Below are positions 24,530 through 33,917 of a stretch of 64,000 nucleotides of DNA, piece after piece; the stretch's first letter is position 1, and every line of letters starts with the position of its first letter. Source of the DNA: Lachnospiraceae bacterium (lineage in GTDB: Bacteria > Bacillota > Clostridia > Lachnospirales > Lachnospiraceae); assembly GCA_028692975.1 (NCBI GenBank), contig JAQUWF010000002.1:45604-109603 (forward strand), in the 5' to 3' direction. The position numbers were made by a program, and so were the translations under genes. The notes under the pieces are model-generated. The model saw only the letters and a program-made list of their open reading frames with translations. It searched no databases and was not told the DNA's origin.

Positions 24530-24582
24530 TAGACATAGCGGTGATTTTGACACATCGTACAAGGTAAAGGAGAGTGCATAGA

Positions 24583-24807
24583 ATGGAAAAAACGATTATT
24601 TTAAAAGAAGTCAGCAAGATCCAGGCTTTTAATGCCACCTGTTCCCATTGTGATTATGATGTGGATCTGAAACAGGGAAAATATCTGGTGGATGCCAAGT
24701 CTATTATGGGTATTTTCAGCCTGAACGTGGAACAGCCCATGACGCTGATCCTTGGTACGGAAGATGCGGCGGAACTGGAAAAATTCAGTAAATATTTCGC
24801 AGAGTAA
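24583..24807 (+). CDS. HPr-like protein lacking the active-site histidine motif
   Basis: A 74-residue protein with the HPr fold signature in its second half (GKYLVDAKSIMGIFSLNVEQ, then MTLILGTEDAAELEKF). The GLHARPA segment that carries the phosphorylated His15 of PtsH is replaced by AFNATCSHCDYDV, so it cannot act as a normal PTS phosphocarrier. A CxxC pair occupies that region. Such HPr-like proteins are common in Lachnospiraceae and unstudied. The ATG at 24583 has AAAGGAGAG upstream. It is a single-gene unit bounded by a terminator. Confidence 0.8.
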   Translation: MEKTIILKEVSKIQAFNATCSHCDYDVDLKQGKYLVDAKSIMGIFSLNVEQPMTLILGTEDAAELEKFSKYFAE

Positions 24808-24826
24808 AAAATATTATTTGTTTTGT

Positions 24827-24858
24827 AAAAACCTTGGGCTCTGGCCTGAGGTTTTTTT
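24827..24858 (+). terminator. Terminator after the HPr-like gene
   Basis: AAAAACCTTGGGC pairs with GCCTGAGGTTTTTTT around the tetraloop TCTG, with wobble pairs, giving stem plus T-tract. Confidence 0.85.
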
Positions 24859-24953
24859 ACGTGGTTCTTACGAAGGTTTAACTTCACCACGGTGGCTTGG
24901 ATTTTACAAAAGAAATACAATAGCATTAACAAAGAAAAGGGTATGGTACTTAG

Positions 24954-26333
24954 ATGAAAAAAACTTATGTGATTGATACGAATGTTCTGATTCAGGCACC
25001 TTATGCGGTTGATTGTTTTGAGGATAATAACCTGGTCATTCCACTGGTTGTGGTGGAAGAACTGGACGGACTTAAGAAAGCGGACGGCGAGAAAGGGGCG
25101 AATGCCCGGGCTGCGGTACGCATATTAGAAGGCCATCGCACGGAAGGAAACCTGCTGCAGGGAGTAACCTTAGCCAACGGCGGGACGCTTCGCATTGAGA
25201 AAAATTTTGTCAGTGTGGAGCTGCCGGAAGATCTGCCGGAGGACAAGGCGGATAATCGGATCCTGAAGGTCTGCAAGGGACTGGATGGACAGAAAAAAGA
25301 AGGGGAACAGATCATTCTGGTCACAAAAGATCTGGTGCTGCGTCTGAAAGCACAGATTATGGGGATCGCTGCGGAGGATTTCACCACGGAGCAGATCTCG
25401 GAGGATGATGCCCAGTATACGGGACGGTGTGAGGTATTCATGCCGGAGGAAATGGTAAAAGATTTCAAGAAAAAAGGTGTGCCGGTGACGGACGTTTATC
25501 AGGCGGACGAGAATGGAAATCAGACGATTCCGGAGCTGGTGGAAAATGAATTCGTGATCTTAAAGGCAGACCAGTCCACGAAAAAAACGCTGCTGGGGCG
25601 TGTGGAAGGCAAAAAAATAGTGCCGTTGACTTATAAAAAAAGCAAGCCATACGGAATAAATCCGAAAAATGTGGGACAATATTTTATGCAGGAAGCACTT
25701 ATGACCAGTGCGGAGGACGCGCCGCTTGTTATTATCAAGGGTATGGCAGGGACGGCAAAGACTTTTTATTCTCTGGCGGTAGGCATGGAGAAGGTCTACA
25801 ACAATCCAAATGGTGAATATAGAAGAATCGTTGTATGCCGGCCAAATGCGCAGTTTGACGATGACATCGGATTCCTGCCCGGAGATGAGCAGGAAAAGAT
25901 CGCACCACTCATGCGGCCAATCATTGATAACCTGGAGCAGATACTGGATTCTGACGATAAGAGCAGATACGATGACGAGTCCATGTTAAGCGATAAGATA
26001 CAGGAAGTGTTCGAGCGTGACATTATCCAGACCGAAGCACTGAATTTTATCCGTGGCCGTTCTATTGCAAAGACCTATCTGATCATTGATGAGGCACAGA
26101 ATATGACGCCCAATCAGGTCAAAGGAATCATCACCAGAGCTGGCAAGGATACGAAGATCATTCTTTTGGGAGATCCAAACCAGATCGACAAGCCGTTCCT
26201 GGATGAGCGCACCAACGGACTCAGTTATGCAGCAAAATATATGAAGGGCAGCCCGTACTGCTGGCAGGTAACACTTTCTGCCGAGGAATGTGAACGTTCT
26301 GCACTGGCTATGGACGCTGTGAAGAGATTATAG
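24954..26333 (+). CDS. PhoH-family protein with N-terminal PIN domain
   Basis: A 459-residue protein. Residues 1-140 are a PIN RNase domain (YVIDTNVLIQAP, VVEELDGLKK, KADNRILKVC, LVTKDLVLRLKA). Residues about 235-459 are a PhoH ATPase (IIKGMAGTAKTFYSLAVGME as Walker A, KTYLIIDEAQNMTPNQVKGI as Walker B, ILLGDPNQID). PIN-PhoH proteins (PhoH2 type) act as RNA helicase/RNases. The Walker A reads GMAGTAKT rather than the usual GPAGTGKT, but this variant occurs in the family. It starts about 95 bases after the terminator and probably shares a transcript with the HD gene. Confidence 0.9.
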   Translation: MKKTYVIDTNVLIQAPYAVDCFEDNNLVIPLVVVEELDGLKKADGEKGANARAAVRILEGHRTEGNLLQGVTLANGGTLRIEKNFVSVELPEDLPEDKADNRILKVCKGLDGQKKEGEQIILVTKDLVLRLKAQIMGIAAEDFTTEQISEDDAQYTGRCEVFMPEEMVKDFKKKGVPVTDVYQADENGNQTIPELVENEFVILKADQSTKKTLLGRVEGKKIVPLTYKKSKPYGINPKNVGQYFMQEALMTSAEDAPLVIIKGMAGTAKTFYSLAVGMEKVYNNPNGEYRRIVVCRPNAQFDDDIGFLPGDEQEKIAPLMRPIIDNLEQILDSDDKSRYDDESMLSDKIQEVFERDIIQTEALNFIRGRSIAKTYLIIDEAQNMTPNQVKGIITRAGKDTKIILLGDPNQIDKPFLDERTNGLSYAAKYMKGSPYCWQVTLSAEECERSALAMDAVKRL

Positions 26334-26348
26334 ACAGGGGATAAATAC

Positions 26349-27005
26349 TTGAATTATAAAGAAATAAGAAAAAATGAAGAGATCCGGGCATTGCTGGAGA
26401 AGGGAAATGCCAATCTGGGAACTCTTGGGTATACCGATCATTCGGAAAAGCACTGTATATTGGTAGCAGAGCGGGCGGCCATGTTGTTGGAGAAGTTTGA
26501 TTATTCAGCCCATGATGTGGAATTGGCACGTATTGCAGGCTATATGCATGATATTGGAAATGCGGTGAATCGCAGTCATCACGGGGAATACGGGGCGTTG
26601 CTGGCCAATGATATCCTGAAGCGGACCGATATGGGGATAGCGGATCGTATCACGATCATGTCCGCCATAGGTAATCATGATGAGAGTACGGGAGGTGCGG
26701 TGGATATTGTCTCTGCGGCACTCATCATTGCAGATAAGACAGACGTGCGCAGGAACCGCGTGCGGAACAAGGAACAGGCCAGCTTCGATATTCATGACCG
26801 GGTCAATTATGCGGTGACTGAATCAAGGCTGAAGGTCAATCCGGAGAAGGCGACTATTTCTTTGAATCTTCAGGTGGATGAAAGCATCTGTACCATGTAT
26901 GAGTATTTTGATATTTTTCTGGGACGCATGATGATGTGCCGCCGGGCCGCAGAGTTTTTGGAAGCCAAATTCAAACTGACGGCCAACGGCAGTAAGATAT
27001 TGTGA
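26349..27005 (+). CDS. HD-domain phosphohydrolase
   Basis: A 218-residue protein with an HD metal-binding domain: GYTDHSEKHCILVAERAAML, AGYMHDIGNAVNRSHHGEYG (the HD pair), and IGNHDESTGGAVD. Related proteins hydrolyse nucleotides or nucleotide second messengers. The TTG at 26349 is used because AGGGGAT lies just upstream and no later Met precedes the domain. It begins 15 bases after phoH. Its substrate is not predictable. Confidence 0.82.
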   Translation: MNYKEIRKNEEIRALLEKGNANLGTLGYTDHSEKHCILVAERAAMLLEKFDYSAHDVELARIAGYMHDIGNAVNRSHHGEYGALLANDILKRTDMGIADRITIMSAIGNHDESTGGAVDIVSAALIIADKTDVRRNRVRNKEQASFDIHDRVNYAVTESRLKVNPEKATISLNLQVDESICTMYEYFDIFLGRMMMCRRAAEFLEAKFKLTANGSKIL

Positions 27006-27006
27006 A

Positions 27007-27459
27007 TTACCGGGGGCCGATGATCTCTTTGATATATGCAGACTGCCGTGCAGCGGCCTTTTCGATCCTCATTACTTTTGGGGAGTTCAGGCTGCCTTCG
27101 TGGACAGCCACCCGGTAGAAGTCACATTTATAATTAACCAGATCGAGGGAGTTCTGGAGCATGGTCATCTGATGCTCCAGTTCTTTTTTTCTGTCCAGAA
27201 ACATCTGGTAACGCTTTTCCAGGGAAGCGTCGCCCTCTTCGCACCAGTCGAAATAGGTGCGGATATCTTTTAACTGCATACCGGTATTTTTCAGACATTC
27301 AATCATGTGTAACCGTTGAATGTCTTTTTCTTTGAATACGCGGATGCCGCCCGGCGTGCGCTCTACGTCGTCTAAGAGACCCTCTTTGTCGTAATAACGC
27401 AGGGTGGATATGGATATGTTCAATGTTTTGGCGACTTCGCCGATGGAATATGTCTGCAT
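27007..27459 (-). CDS. MerR-family regulator
   Basis: A 150-residue regulator with the N-terminal winged helix of MerR (TYSIGEVAKTLNISISTLRY, YDKEGLL, FKEKDIQRLHMIECLK) and a coiled-coil dimer helix (DRKKELEHQMTMLQNSLDLV). No metal-binding cysteines are seen, so it belongs to the ligand- or stress-sensing branch. GGAGGTACC precedes the start on the minus strand. It is transcribed towards the HD gene and its stop lies one base from that gene's stop. The target is unknown. Confidence 0.85.
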   Translation of the reverse strand: MQTYSIGEVAKTLNISISTLRYYDKEGLLDDVERTPGGIRVFKEKDIQRLHMIECLKNTGMQLKDIRTYFDWCEEGDASLEKRYQMFLDRKKELEHQMTMLQNSLDLVNYKCDFYRVAVHEGSLNSPKVMRIEKAAARQSAYIKEIIGPR

Positions 27460-27488
27460 TGGGGTACCTCCGTGGATGGTGGATTAAT

Positions 27489-27504
27489 CTAAAGTTACGT
27501 TTAG
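27489..27504. promoter_or_regulatory. Palindrome upstream of the MerR gene
   Basis: CTAAA-GTTACG-TTTAG lies 30 bases upstream of the MerR start. MerR proteins bind such palindromes between the -35 and -10 elements, so this is a candidate autoregulatory site. Confidence 0.4.
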
Positions 27505-27606
27505 GATGATATGGGTATTTTACGGCAAAATGAGGGGATGGTCAAGGGGCGCGGGTGGGGATATGAAATTGATCCTGGTTGGTGAACATTGTATGCATTT
27601 TTGTAC

Positions 27607-27649
27607 TTGACACTCTTGTAGTCTGGGTATATACTTTGAAAGTCAAAAT
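27607..27649 (+). promoter_or_regulatory. fab operon promoter with overlapping FabT-type operator
   Basis: TTGACA (27607-27612), a 17-base spacer and TATACT (27630-27635) form a consensus promoter. Over the -10 and start region lies ACTTTGAAAGTCAAAAT (27633-27649), an inverted repeat TTTGA-N3-TCAAA that matches the known FabT binding pattern. FabT is a MarR-type repressor controlled by long-chain acyl-ACP, and a MarR gene ends this operon. Confidence 0.82.
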
Positions 27650-27717
27650 GTTTTAGATTAAAATATTTTGAATACAAGTATAAGTAGTTTTTAAAACTAT
27701 GAGATATGGAGATAATT

Positions 27718-28674
27718 ATGATAGGAAAGATTGTTGGAACGGGGGCTTTTGTGCCGGAGCAGGTTTGGGACAATCATGAACTGGAAAAGTTTGTGGAGAC
27801 CAGTGATGCCTGGATACAGGAGCGGACCGGAGTGGTTAGGCGGCATATAATAAAGGATGAAACCACAGTGAGTATGGCGGCGGAGGCGGCCAGGCGGGCT
27901 ATGGAAAATGGAGGGGTAGCACCGGAAGAGATCGATATGATCCTGGTGTCCACCATATCCTCCAATGTGATACTGCCATGTGCAGCCTGTGAAGTACAGA
28001 AAGAAATCGGCGCGGTAAACGCAGCCTGTTTTGACCTGAACGCGGCATGTACTGGATTTTTATTTGCCTATGAGACAGCACAGGGATACATAACAATGGG
28101 ACTGGCAAAGACAGTACTGATCATCGGATCTGAGACCTTATCGAATCTGGTGGACTGGAAGGACCGGGGGACGTGCATTCTGTTTGGGGATGGAGCCGGT
28201 GCTGCGGTGGTCAGAGCCGGAGAAGGCGGGGGACTGAAAGCGGTCATGCATTCGGACGGAGCCAAAGGCGGGGCATTGACCTGCGAGAATATGCATGGCG
28301 AGACCGGGCGTGGACCGGTGGAAAAGGCTTACATGTTTATGGACGGTCAGGCGGTTTTCAAATTTGCAGTGAAGAAAGTGCCGGAAGTGATCAATGAACT
28401 CATGGAGCAGATGAATACTAATATAGAAGAAATTGATTATTTTATTCTCCATCAGGCGAATAAGCGCATTGTGGAATCCGTAGCAAAACGATTGAAAACG
28501 GATGTGGAGAAATTCCCCATGAACCTGCAGGAATATGGCAATACATCATCTGCCAGCATCGCCATTTTGCTGGATGAATTAAACCGGGCAGGAAAATTAC
28601 AGCCGGGTATGAAACTGGTTATGGCTGGTTTTGGGGCAGGATTATCCTGGGGAGCATGTTATATAGAATGGTGA
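27718..28674 (+). CDS. fabH: 3-oxoacyl-ACP synthase III
   Basis: A 318-residue enzyme that condenses acetyl-CoA with malonyl-ACP to start fatty acid synthesis. The Cys-His-Asn triad is visible in FDLNAACTGFLFA, HQANKRIVES and YGNTSSASIAIL. The ATG at 27718 is used because GGAG lies 6 bases upstream; an in-frame ATG at 27706 would place that site inside the gene. It is the first gene of a 12-gene fatty acid operon behind the FabT-type promoter. A GTA palindrome follows the stop directly. Confidence 0.95.
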   Translation: MIGKIVGTGAFVPEQVWDNHELEKFVETSDAWIQERTGVVRRHIIKDETTVSMAAEAARRAMENGGVAPEEIDMILVSTISSNVILPCAACEVQKEIGAVNAACFDLNAACTGFLFAYETAQGYITMGLAKTVLIIGSETLSNLVDWKDRGTCILFGDGAGAAVVRAGEGGGLKAVMHSDGAKGGALTCENMHGETGRGPVEKAYMFMDGQAVFKFAVKKVPEVINELMEQMNTNIEEIDYFILHQANKRIVESVAKRLKTDVEKFPMNLQEYGNTSSASIAILLDELNRAGKLQPGMKLVMAGFGAGLSWGACYIEW

Positions 28675-28699
28675 TAACTGGTCAGGTACTGAACAGTTA
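28675..28699. repeat. GTA-palindrome repeat after fabH
   Basis: TAACTG and CAGTTA are outer arms, TCAG and CTGA inner arms, around GTA (28686-28688). The sequence begins on the base after the fabH stop. GGTACTGAACAGTTAC matches the copy at 50779 in all but one base. Confidence 0.7.
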
Positions 28700-28808
28700 C
28701 GAATGGTAATTCCCGGAAATATCCGGATTACATACAGGAAATAAACAGCGCGACGCAAACAAAAGATACAATAAAAACAAAAAAATAAAAGGGAAGAGGT
28801 AAAAAGAT

Positions 28809-29033
28809 ATGTTAGAGAGAGTAAAAGAGATGGTAGCAGAAGGTTTAGGAGCAGAAGTGGATACAATCACAGAAGAAACTTCTTTTAAAGAAGACCTGGG
28901 GGCAGATTCTTTAGACTTATTTGAATTAGTAATGTCTTTCGAGGAGGAATTTGATATCGAGATCCCTACCGAAGATCTGGAGCAGATGACAACAGTTGGA
29001 GAAGTCGTAAAATATATCGAAGCTCATAAGTAA
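28809..29033 (+). CDS. acpP: Acyl carrier protein
   Basis: A 74-residue acidic protein with the phosphopantetheine attachment motif [18 protein letters not shown] (Ser near residue 37). It carries the growing acyl chain between the enzymes of the operon. AAGAGGTAAAAAG precedes the ATG. High synonymous bias and acidic composition are as expected for an abundant protein. Confidence 0.96.
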   Translation: MLERVKEMVAEGLGAEVDTITEETSFKEDLGADSLDLFELVMSFEEEFDIEIPTEDLEQMTTVGEVVKYIEAHK

Positions 29034-29055
29034 TCGTTCCGGTACGGAACAGTTA
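29031..29055. repeat. GTA-palindrome repeat after acpP
   Basis: GTTCCG (29036-29041) and CGGAAC (29045-29050) pair perfectly around GTA, followed by AGTTA. It starts at the acpP stop codon. Its inner arms differ from the fabH copy (TCAG/CTGA) by paired changes, so the palindrome, not the sequence, is conserved. Confidence 0.7.
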
Positions 29056-29085
29056 CGCGCATAAATAAGAAAAGAGGTTACATAC

Positions 29086-30024
29086 ATGAAAACAAAGATT
29101 ACCGAATTATTAGGTATTGAATATCCGATTATACAGGGTGGTATGGCATGGGTTGCGGAATATCATCTGGCAGCAGGCGTTTCTGAGGCAGGCGGACTGG
29201 GACTCATCGGTGCAGCAAGCGCACCGGCGGAATGGGTCAGAGAGCAGATCCGTGAGGCAAAGAAACTGACCGACAAACCTTTTGGCGTGAATATCATGCT
29301 CCTGTCGCCTTATGTGGATGAGGTGGCAAAGGTAGTGGCAGAAGAGGGCGTTAAGGTCGTTACCACAGGTGCCGGAAACCCGGAGAAATATATGGAAATG
29401 TGGAAAGCGGCAGGCATTAAGGTAATCCCCGTTGTAGCTTCTGTAGCATTGGCAAAGCGTATGGAACGCTGCGGCGCAGACGCAGTGGTAGCAGAGGGCT
29501 GTGAGGCTGGCGGACATATCGGAGAGACTACCACCATGGCGCTGGTGCCACAGGTAGTGGACGGTGTGAATATCCCTGTGATCGCTGCAGGCGGTATGGC
29601 AGACGGCAGAGGGATCGCAGCAGCATTCATGCTGGGCGCAGAGGGTGTACAGCTGGGCACCGCATTCCTGGTAACTGAGGAATGTCAGATCCATGAAAAT
29701 TATAAGGACTTCGTTATCAAAGCGAAGGATATCGATACGAGAGTGACAGGAAGAAGCACCGGACATCCGGTACGCTGCCTGCGCAACAACCAGACCAGAA
29801 CGTATCTGCAGAAAGAGGCAGAGGGCGCTGGATTTGAAGAACTGGAGCATCTGACCCTGGGTGGTCTGCGCAGAGCCGTTATAGACGGCGATGTAAAAGA
29901 TGGAAGCGTTATGTCCGGACAGATCGCAGGTATGGTAAAAGAGAAAACGAACTGTAAGGCATTGATCGCAAGATTATTTGAGGAAACAAAACAGGTATTC
30001 AAAGGAGTTTCTATTTATGAGTAA
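29086..30024 (+). CDS. fabK: Enoyl-ACP reductase II
   Basis: A 312-residue flavoprotein that reduces trans-2-enoyl-ACP in the last step of each elongation cycle. The FMN-barrel pattern is clear: LLGIEYPIIQGGMAWVAEYH, PFGVNIMLLSPYVDEV, GAGNPEKYMEMWKAAGIKVI, EGCEAGGHIGETTTMALVPQ, and AAGGMADGRGIAAAFMLGAE. FabK replaces FabI in many streptococci and Clostridia. Its stop overlaps the start of fabD by 8 bases. Confidence 0.93.
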   Translation: MKTKITELLGIEYPIIQGGMAWVAEYHLAAGVSEAGGLGLIGAASAPAEWVREQIREAKKLTDKPFGVNIMLLSPYVDEVAKVVAEEGVKVVTTGAGNPEKYMEMWKAAGIKVIPVVASVALAKRMERCGADAVVAEGCEAGGHIGETTTMALVPQVVDGVNIPVIAAGGMADGRGIAAAFMLGAEGVQLGTAFLVTEECQIHENYKDFVIKAKDIDTRVTGRSTGHPVRCLRNNQTRTYLQKEAEGAGFEELEHLTLGGLRRAVIDGDVKDGSVMSGQIAGMVKEKTNCKALIARLFEETKQVFKGVSIYE

Positions 30025-30943
30025 AATCGCATTTGTATATCCCGGCCAGGGCGCACAGAAAGCCGGCATGGGAAAAGATTTTTATGAGCAGTGTCCAAAA
30101 GCGAAAGAATTGTTCGATAATGCCAGTAAATGGCTGGATCTGGACATGAAAGCACTTTGTTTTGAAGAAAATGACCGGTTGGACGTGACCGAATATACAC
30201 AGGCTGCACTGGTGACCACCTGTCTTGCTATGACCCGAGTCGTAGAAGAAGCAGGCCTTACACCGGATGTGACCGCTGGATTAAGCCTTGGTGAGTACGC
30301 AGCAATCGCTGCGGCAGGCGGTATGTCCGAAGAGGACGCCATCCGTCTGGTGCGCAAGCGCGGTATCCTTATGCAGGAAGCATACCCGGCGGGCGTTGGT
30401 GCTATGGCAGCAGTCCTTAGTATGGACGCAGAGACTATCGAAAAGACCATTGAGCCTATCGCTGATGTGACCATCGCCAACTACAACTGTCCGGGACAGA
30501 TTGTGATTACTGGTCTGAAAGAGGCGGTAGAACAAGGGGCAGAAGCCTTAAAAGCAGCGGGAGCAAAACGCGTCCTTATGCTGAATGTAAGCGGACCGTT
30601 CCACTCACCGCTCTTGAAAGAGGCGGGTGCAGAACTGGGCAAGGTACTGGCAGAGACAGAAGTTTCTGCTTTGCAGATCCCATATGTGACCAATGTGACG
30701 GCTCAGGAAGTGACCGATATCCAGCAGACAAAGGCTCTTCTGGAGCAGCAGGTGGCAAGTCCGGTACGCTGGGAGCAGAGTATGCGTTATCTCATAGACC
30801 AGGGTGTGGACACCTTCGTGGAGATCGGACCAGGCAAGACACTGGCAGGTTTCATGCGCAAAATCAGTAAAGATGTGAACATGTATAATATTGCGGCTGT
30901 GGAAGACGTAGCGAAAGTAATCAGTGCAATACAAGGAGAATAA
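30017..30943 (+). CDS. fabD: Malonyl-CoA:ACP transacylase
   Basis: A 308-residue acyltransferase that moves malonyl from CoA to ACP. Visible motifs are [20 protein letters not shown], the nucleophile Ser in [27 protein letters not shown] with the catalytic His, and [13 protein letters not shown]. The ATG at 30017 is used because AAGGAG lies 11 bases upstream; an open frame continues to 29978 inside fabK. It is translationally coupled to fabK and followed by fabG after 2 bases. Confidence 0.94.
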   Translation: MSKIAFVYPGQGAQKAGMGKDFYEQCPKAKELFDNASKWLDLDMKALCFEENDRLDVTEYTQAALVTTCLAMTRVVEEAGLTPDVTAGLSLGEYAAIAAAGGMSEEDAIRLVRKRGILMQEAYPAGVGAMAAVLSMDAETIEKTIEPIADVTIANYNCPGQIVITGLKEAVEQGAEALKAAGAKRVLMLNVSGPFHSPLLKEAGAELGKVLAETEVSALQIPYVTNVTAQEVTDIQQTKALLEQQVASPVRWEQSMRYLIDQGVDTFVEIGPGKTLAGFMRKISKDVNMYNIAAVEDVAKVISAIQGE

Positions 30944-30945
30944 TC

Positions 30946-31686
30946 ATGTTAAAAGATAAAGTAGCAGTTGTGACAGGAGCATCCAGAGGCATCGGCCGTG
31001 CAATCGCACTGGAGATGGCGAAAAACGGTGCAAAAGTCGTGATCAATTATAATGGTTCTGTGGAAAAAGCAGAAGAAGTAAAAAAAGAAATCGAAGCAAA
31101 CGGCGGCGAGGCCATGATCTATCAGTGTAATGTATCTGATTTCGCAGCTTGTGAGCAGTTCATCAAAGATGTGGTAACAGCTTACGGACGCATCGATATC
31201 CTTGTCAATAATGCAGGCATCACAAGAGATGGCCTGATCATGAAAATGAAAGAAGAAGACTTCGACCAGGTGCTGGATATCAATCTGAAAGGAACCTTCA
31301 ACACCATCCGTTTCGTTTCCAGAATCATGATGAAACAGAGACAGGGAAGCATCATCAATATGTCTTCTGTATCCGGCGTGCTGGGGAACATCGGACAGGC
31401 CAATTACGCGGCATCCAAAGCAGGCGTTATCGGGCTGACCAAATCCATGGCAAGAGAACTGGCAGCAAGAAATATTACTGTAAATGCTATTGCACCGGGA
31501 TTTATCGATACGGATATGACAAGTGTCTTATCCGATGCGGTAAAAGAAGCGTCTGTAGCACAGATCCCTCTGGGACACTTCGGAAAGCCGGAAGACATTG
31601 CCAATGTGGCAGCGTTTTTGGCATCTGAGAAAGGCGCATACATTACAGGACAGGTGATTCACGTAGATGGAGGAATGGCAATATGA
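30946..31686 (+). CDS. fabG: 3-oxoacyl-ACP reductase
   Basis: A 246-residue short-chain dehydrogenase that reduces 3-oxoacyl-ACP with NADPH. The cofactor motif is [16 protein letters not shown], and the catalytic Ser-Tyr-Lys are in [20 protein letters not shown] and the following KAG. It ends with [12 protein letters not shown], typical for FabG. Its stop codon overlaps the start of fabF. Confidence 0.95.
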   Translation: MLKDKVAVVTGASRGIGRAIALEMAKNGAKVVINYNGSVEKAEEVKKEIEANGGEAMIYQCNVSDFAACEQFIKDVVTAYGRIDILVNNAGITRDGLIMKMKEEDFDQVLDINLKGTFNTIRFVSRIMMKQRQGSIINMSSVSGVLGNIGQANYAASKAGVIGLTKSMARELAARNITVNAIAPGFIDTDMTSVLSDAVKEASVAQIPLGHFGKPEDIANVAAFLASEKGAYITGQVIHVDGGMAI

Positions 31687-32924
31687 TGAAAAGACGAGTA
31701 GTAGTAACTGGCCTTGGAGCCATTACACCGATTGGAAATAACGTAGAAGAATTCTGGAATGCCGTACAGGCAGGTACAGTGGGTATCGGCGAGATTACAA
31801 AATTCGATACCAGTGAATATAAGGTACACATTGCAGCGGAAGTAAAGAACTTTGTTGCAAAAGAACATATGGACTTTAAGGCTGCAAAGCGTATGGAACC
31901 ATTTTCCCAGTATGCTGTTGTGGCAGCACAGGAAGCTTTTGACGATGCAGGACTGGATATGGAGAAGGAAGATCCTTACCGCGTGGGCGTGATCATCGGT
32001 TCCGGTATCGGCGGACTTGGCGCTATGGAGCGCGAGCATACGAAGATTCTGGAAAAGGGACCGGCTCGTGTGAATCCGCTGCTGATTCCTATGATGATCT
32101 CCAATATGGCGGCAGGAAACGTGGCGATCCATCTGGGCTGCAAGGGTAAATGTACCAATGTGGTGACTGCATGTGCTACGGGAACACATTCCATCGGTGA
32201 TGCATTCCGCGCTATCGCTTATAACGATGCAGACGTGATGCTGGCAGGCGGAACAGAAAGCTCCATCACCCCTATCGGTATCTCCGGATTCACCAATCTG
32301 ACTGCACTGAACACCAACCCGGAGATTGCCAAGGCGTCCATTCCTTTTGACAAGGACCGCAATGGCTTCGTCATCGGCGAAGGCGCAGGCGTGGTTGTTC
32401 TGGAAGAACTGGAACATGCCAAAGCCCGTGGGGCTGAGATCTATGCGGAACTGGTGGGCTACGGCGCGACCTGTGATGCATTCCATATTACTTCACCGGC
32501 AGAAGACGGAAGCGGTGCAGCCAAATCCATGGAACTTGCCATGGAGGAAGCAGGCGTGAAACCGGAGCAGGTAGAGTATATCAATGCCCACGGCACCAGC
32601 ACCCACCACAATGACCTGTTTGAGACCAGAGCCATCAAGACAGCTTTTGGCGATGCCGCTTACAAGGTAAAGGTAAACTCCACCAAGTCCATGATCGGAC
32701 ATCTGCTGGGCGCAGCAGGCGGCGTGGAATTCGTTACCTGTGTCAAGACGATTCAGGATGGTTACGTACATCAGACCGTGGGAACTACAGAACCTGGTGA
32801 AGAATGTGATCTGGATTATGTACTGGGTGCAGGCGTGCACATGGATGTGAACTATGCCCTGACCAACTCCCTTGGATTTGGCGGACATAATGCAACGCTG
32901 CTTGTGAAGAAGTATGAAGCGTAG
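31683..32924 (+). CDS. fabF: 3-oxoacyl-ACP synthase II
   Basis: A 413-residue condensing enzyme for chain elongation. The Cys-His-His triad is seen in [32 protein letters not shown] and [16 protein letters not shown]; the N-terminus [20 protein letters not shown] is standard. The first ATG (31683) overlaps the fabG stop and a second ATG follows directly; either could be used. A weak palindrome (GTAGCC...GGTTAC, 32921-32939) follows the stop. Confidence 0.95.
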   Translation: MMKRRVVVTGLGAITPIGNNVEEFWNAVQAGTVGIGEITKFDTSEYKVHIAAEVKNFVAKEHMDFKAAKRMEPFSQYAVVAAQEAFDDAGLDMEKEDPYRVGVIIGSGIGGLGAMEREHTKILEKGPARVNPLLIPMMISNMAAGNVAIHLGCKGKCTNVVTACATGTHSIGDAFRAIAYNDADVMLAGGTESSITPIGISGFTNLTALNTNPEIAKASIPFDKDRNGFVIGEGAGVVVLEELEHAKARGAEIYAELVGYGATCDAFHITSPAEDGSGAAKSMELAMEEAGVKPEQVEYINAHGTSTHHNDLFETRAIKTAFGDAAYKVKVNSTKSMIGHLLGAAGGVEFVTCVKTIQDGYVHQTVGTTEPGEECDLDYVLGAGVHMDVNYALTNSLGFGGHNATLLVKKYEA

Positions 32925-32966
32925 CCCTGAACCGGTTACTATGAAAAAAGAGAAGAGGTAATATCC

Positions 32967-33425
32967 ATGAATTTTGAAAATCTGTTGAAATTAATCAAAA
33001 CAGTATCAGATTCTGATCTGACTACATTTAAATATGAAGAGGGCGATACCAAGATCCTCATGCGCACCAATGAAACCACCGTAGTGTCGGGTGTATCCAT
33101 GCCAGTCGATATGACTATGACAGCACCTGCAGCCACTCCGATAAATGCAGCAGCAGAGGCAGCGCCACAGCCAGCAAAGGAAGAAGCGGCCGGCAATGTT
33201 CTGGCGTGCCCTCTGGTGGGAACCTTCTACCGGGCAGCATCGGAAGATGAGGCACCTTTCGTGGAAGTGGGCGACACTGTGAAGAAGGGCCAGACTCTTG
33301 CTATCGTGGAAGCCATGAAACTCATGAACGAGATCGAGAGCGAGATGGACGGAACCGTAGTGGAAATCCTTGCCGGAAACGGTGAGAACGTAGAGTACGG
33401 ACAGCCACTGTTCCGTATCGCATAA
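32967..33425 (+). CDS. accB: Acetyl-CoA carboxylase biotin carboxyl carrier protein
   Basis: A 152-residue protein. The N-terminal part (LLKLIKTVSDSDLTTFKYEE) is followed by an Ala/Pro-rich linker near residues 50-75 and the biotinyl domain, with the biotinylated Lys in VEAMKLMNEIES near residue 117. It shuttles carboxyl groups between the biotin carboxylase (accC) and carboxyltransferase (accDA). The motif reads EAMKLMNEI instead of EAMKMMNEI, a common variant. Confidence 0.94.
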   Translation: MNFENLLKLIKTVSDSDLTTFKYEEGDTKILMRTNETTVVSGVSMPVDMTMTAPAATPINAAAEAAPQPAKEEAAGNVLACPLVGTFYRAASEDEAPFVEVGDTVKKGQTLAIVEAMKLMNEIESEMDGTVVEILAGNGENVEYGQPLFRIA

Positions 33426-33476
33426 CTATTTAGCAGGTATGTGCATTTACTGCGTATCGCATAAGGAGGAACTGAC

Positions 33477-33902
33477 ATGCGTTTAGGTATAAAAGAAATC
33501 GAGGAAATCCTTCCTCACAGACATCCGTTTTTACTGATTGATTATATTGAGGATTACGAGCCGGGCGTCAGCGCCGTTGGCTATAAATGTGTTTCCTTCC
33601 GGGAAGAATTCTTTCAGGGACATTTTCCACAGGAACCGGTCATGCCGGGTGTCCTGACTATCGAAGCACTGGCACAGGTAGGTGCTGTGGCGATTCTCAG
33701 TCTGGAAGAAAACAAAGGCAAGATCGCTTTCTTTGGCGGCATTAACAAATGCAAGTTCCGCGGGAAAGTCATTCCGGGCGATAAGGTACGTCTGGAAACC
33801 AAAATCATCAAGCGCAAAGGTCCGGTGGGCGTTGGTGAAGCAACAGCCAGCGTGGACGGCAAGGTAGTAGCATCTGCCGAGCTTACCTTTATGATCGGTT
33901 AA
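33477..33902 (+). CDS. fabZ: 3-hydroxyacyl-ACP dehydratase
   Basis: A 141-residue hot-dog-fold enzyme that dehydrates 3-hydroxyacyl-ACP. The catalytic His and Glu are in ILPHRHPFLLIDYIEDYEPG and FPQEPVMPGVLTIEALAQVG. GGAGGAACTGAC precedes the ATG. No fabA or fabM homologue is nearby, so the source of unsaturated acids is not explained by this operon. Confidence 0.95.
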   Translation: MRLGIKEIEEILPHRHPFLLIDYIEDYEPGVSAVGYKCVSFREEFFQGHFPQEPVMPGVLTIEALAQVGAVAILSLEENKGKIAFFGGINKCKFRGKVIPGDKVRLETKIIKRKGPVGVGEATASVDGKVVASAELTFMIG

Positions 33903-33917
33903 GGGATTGGAGATAAT

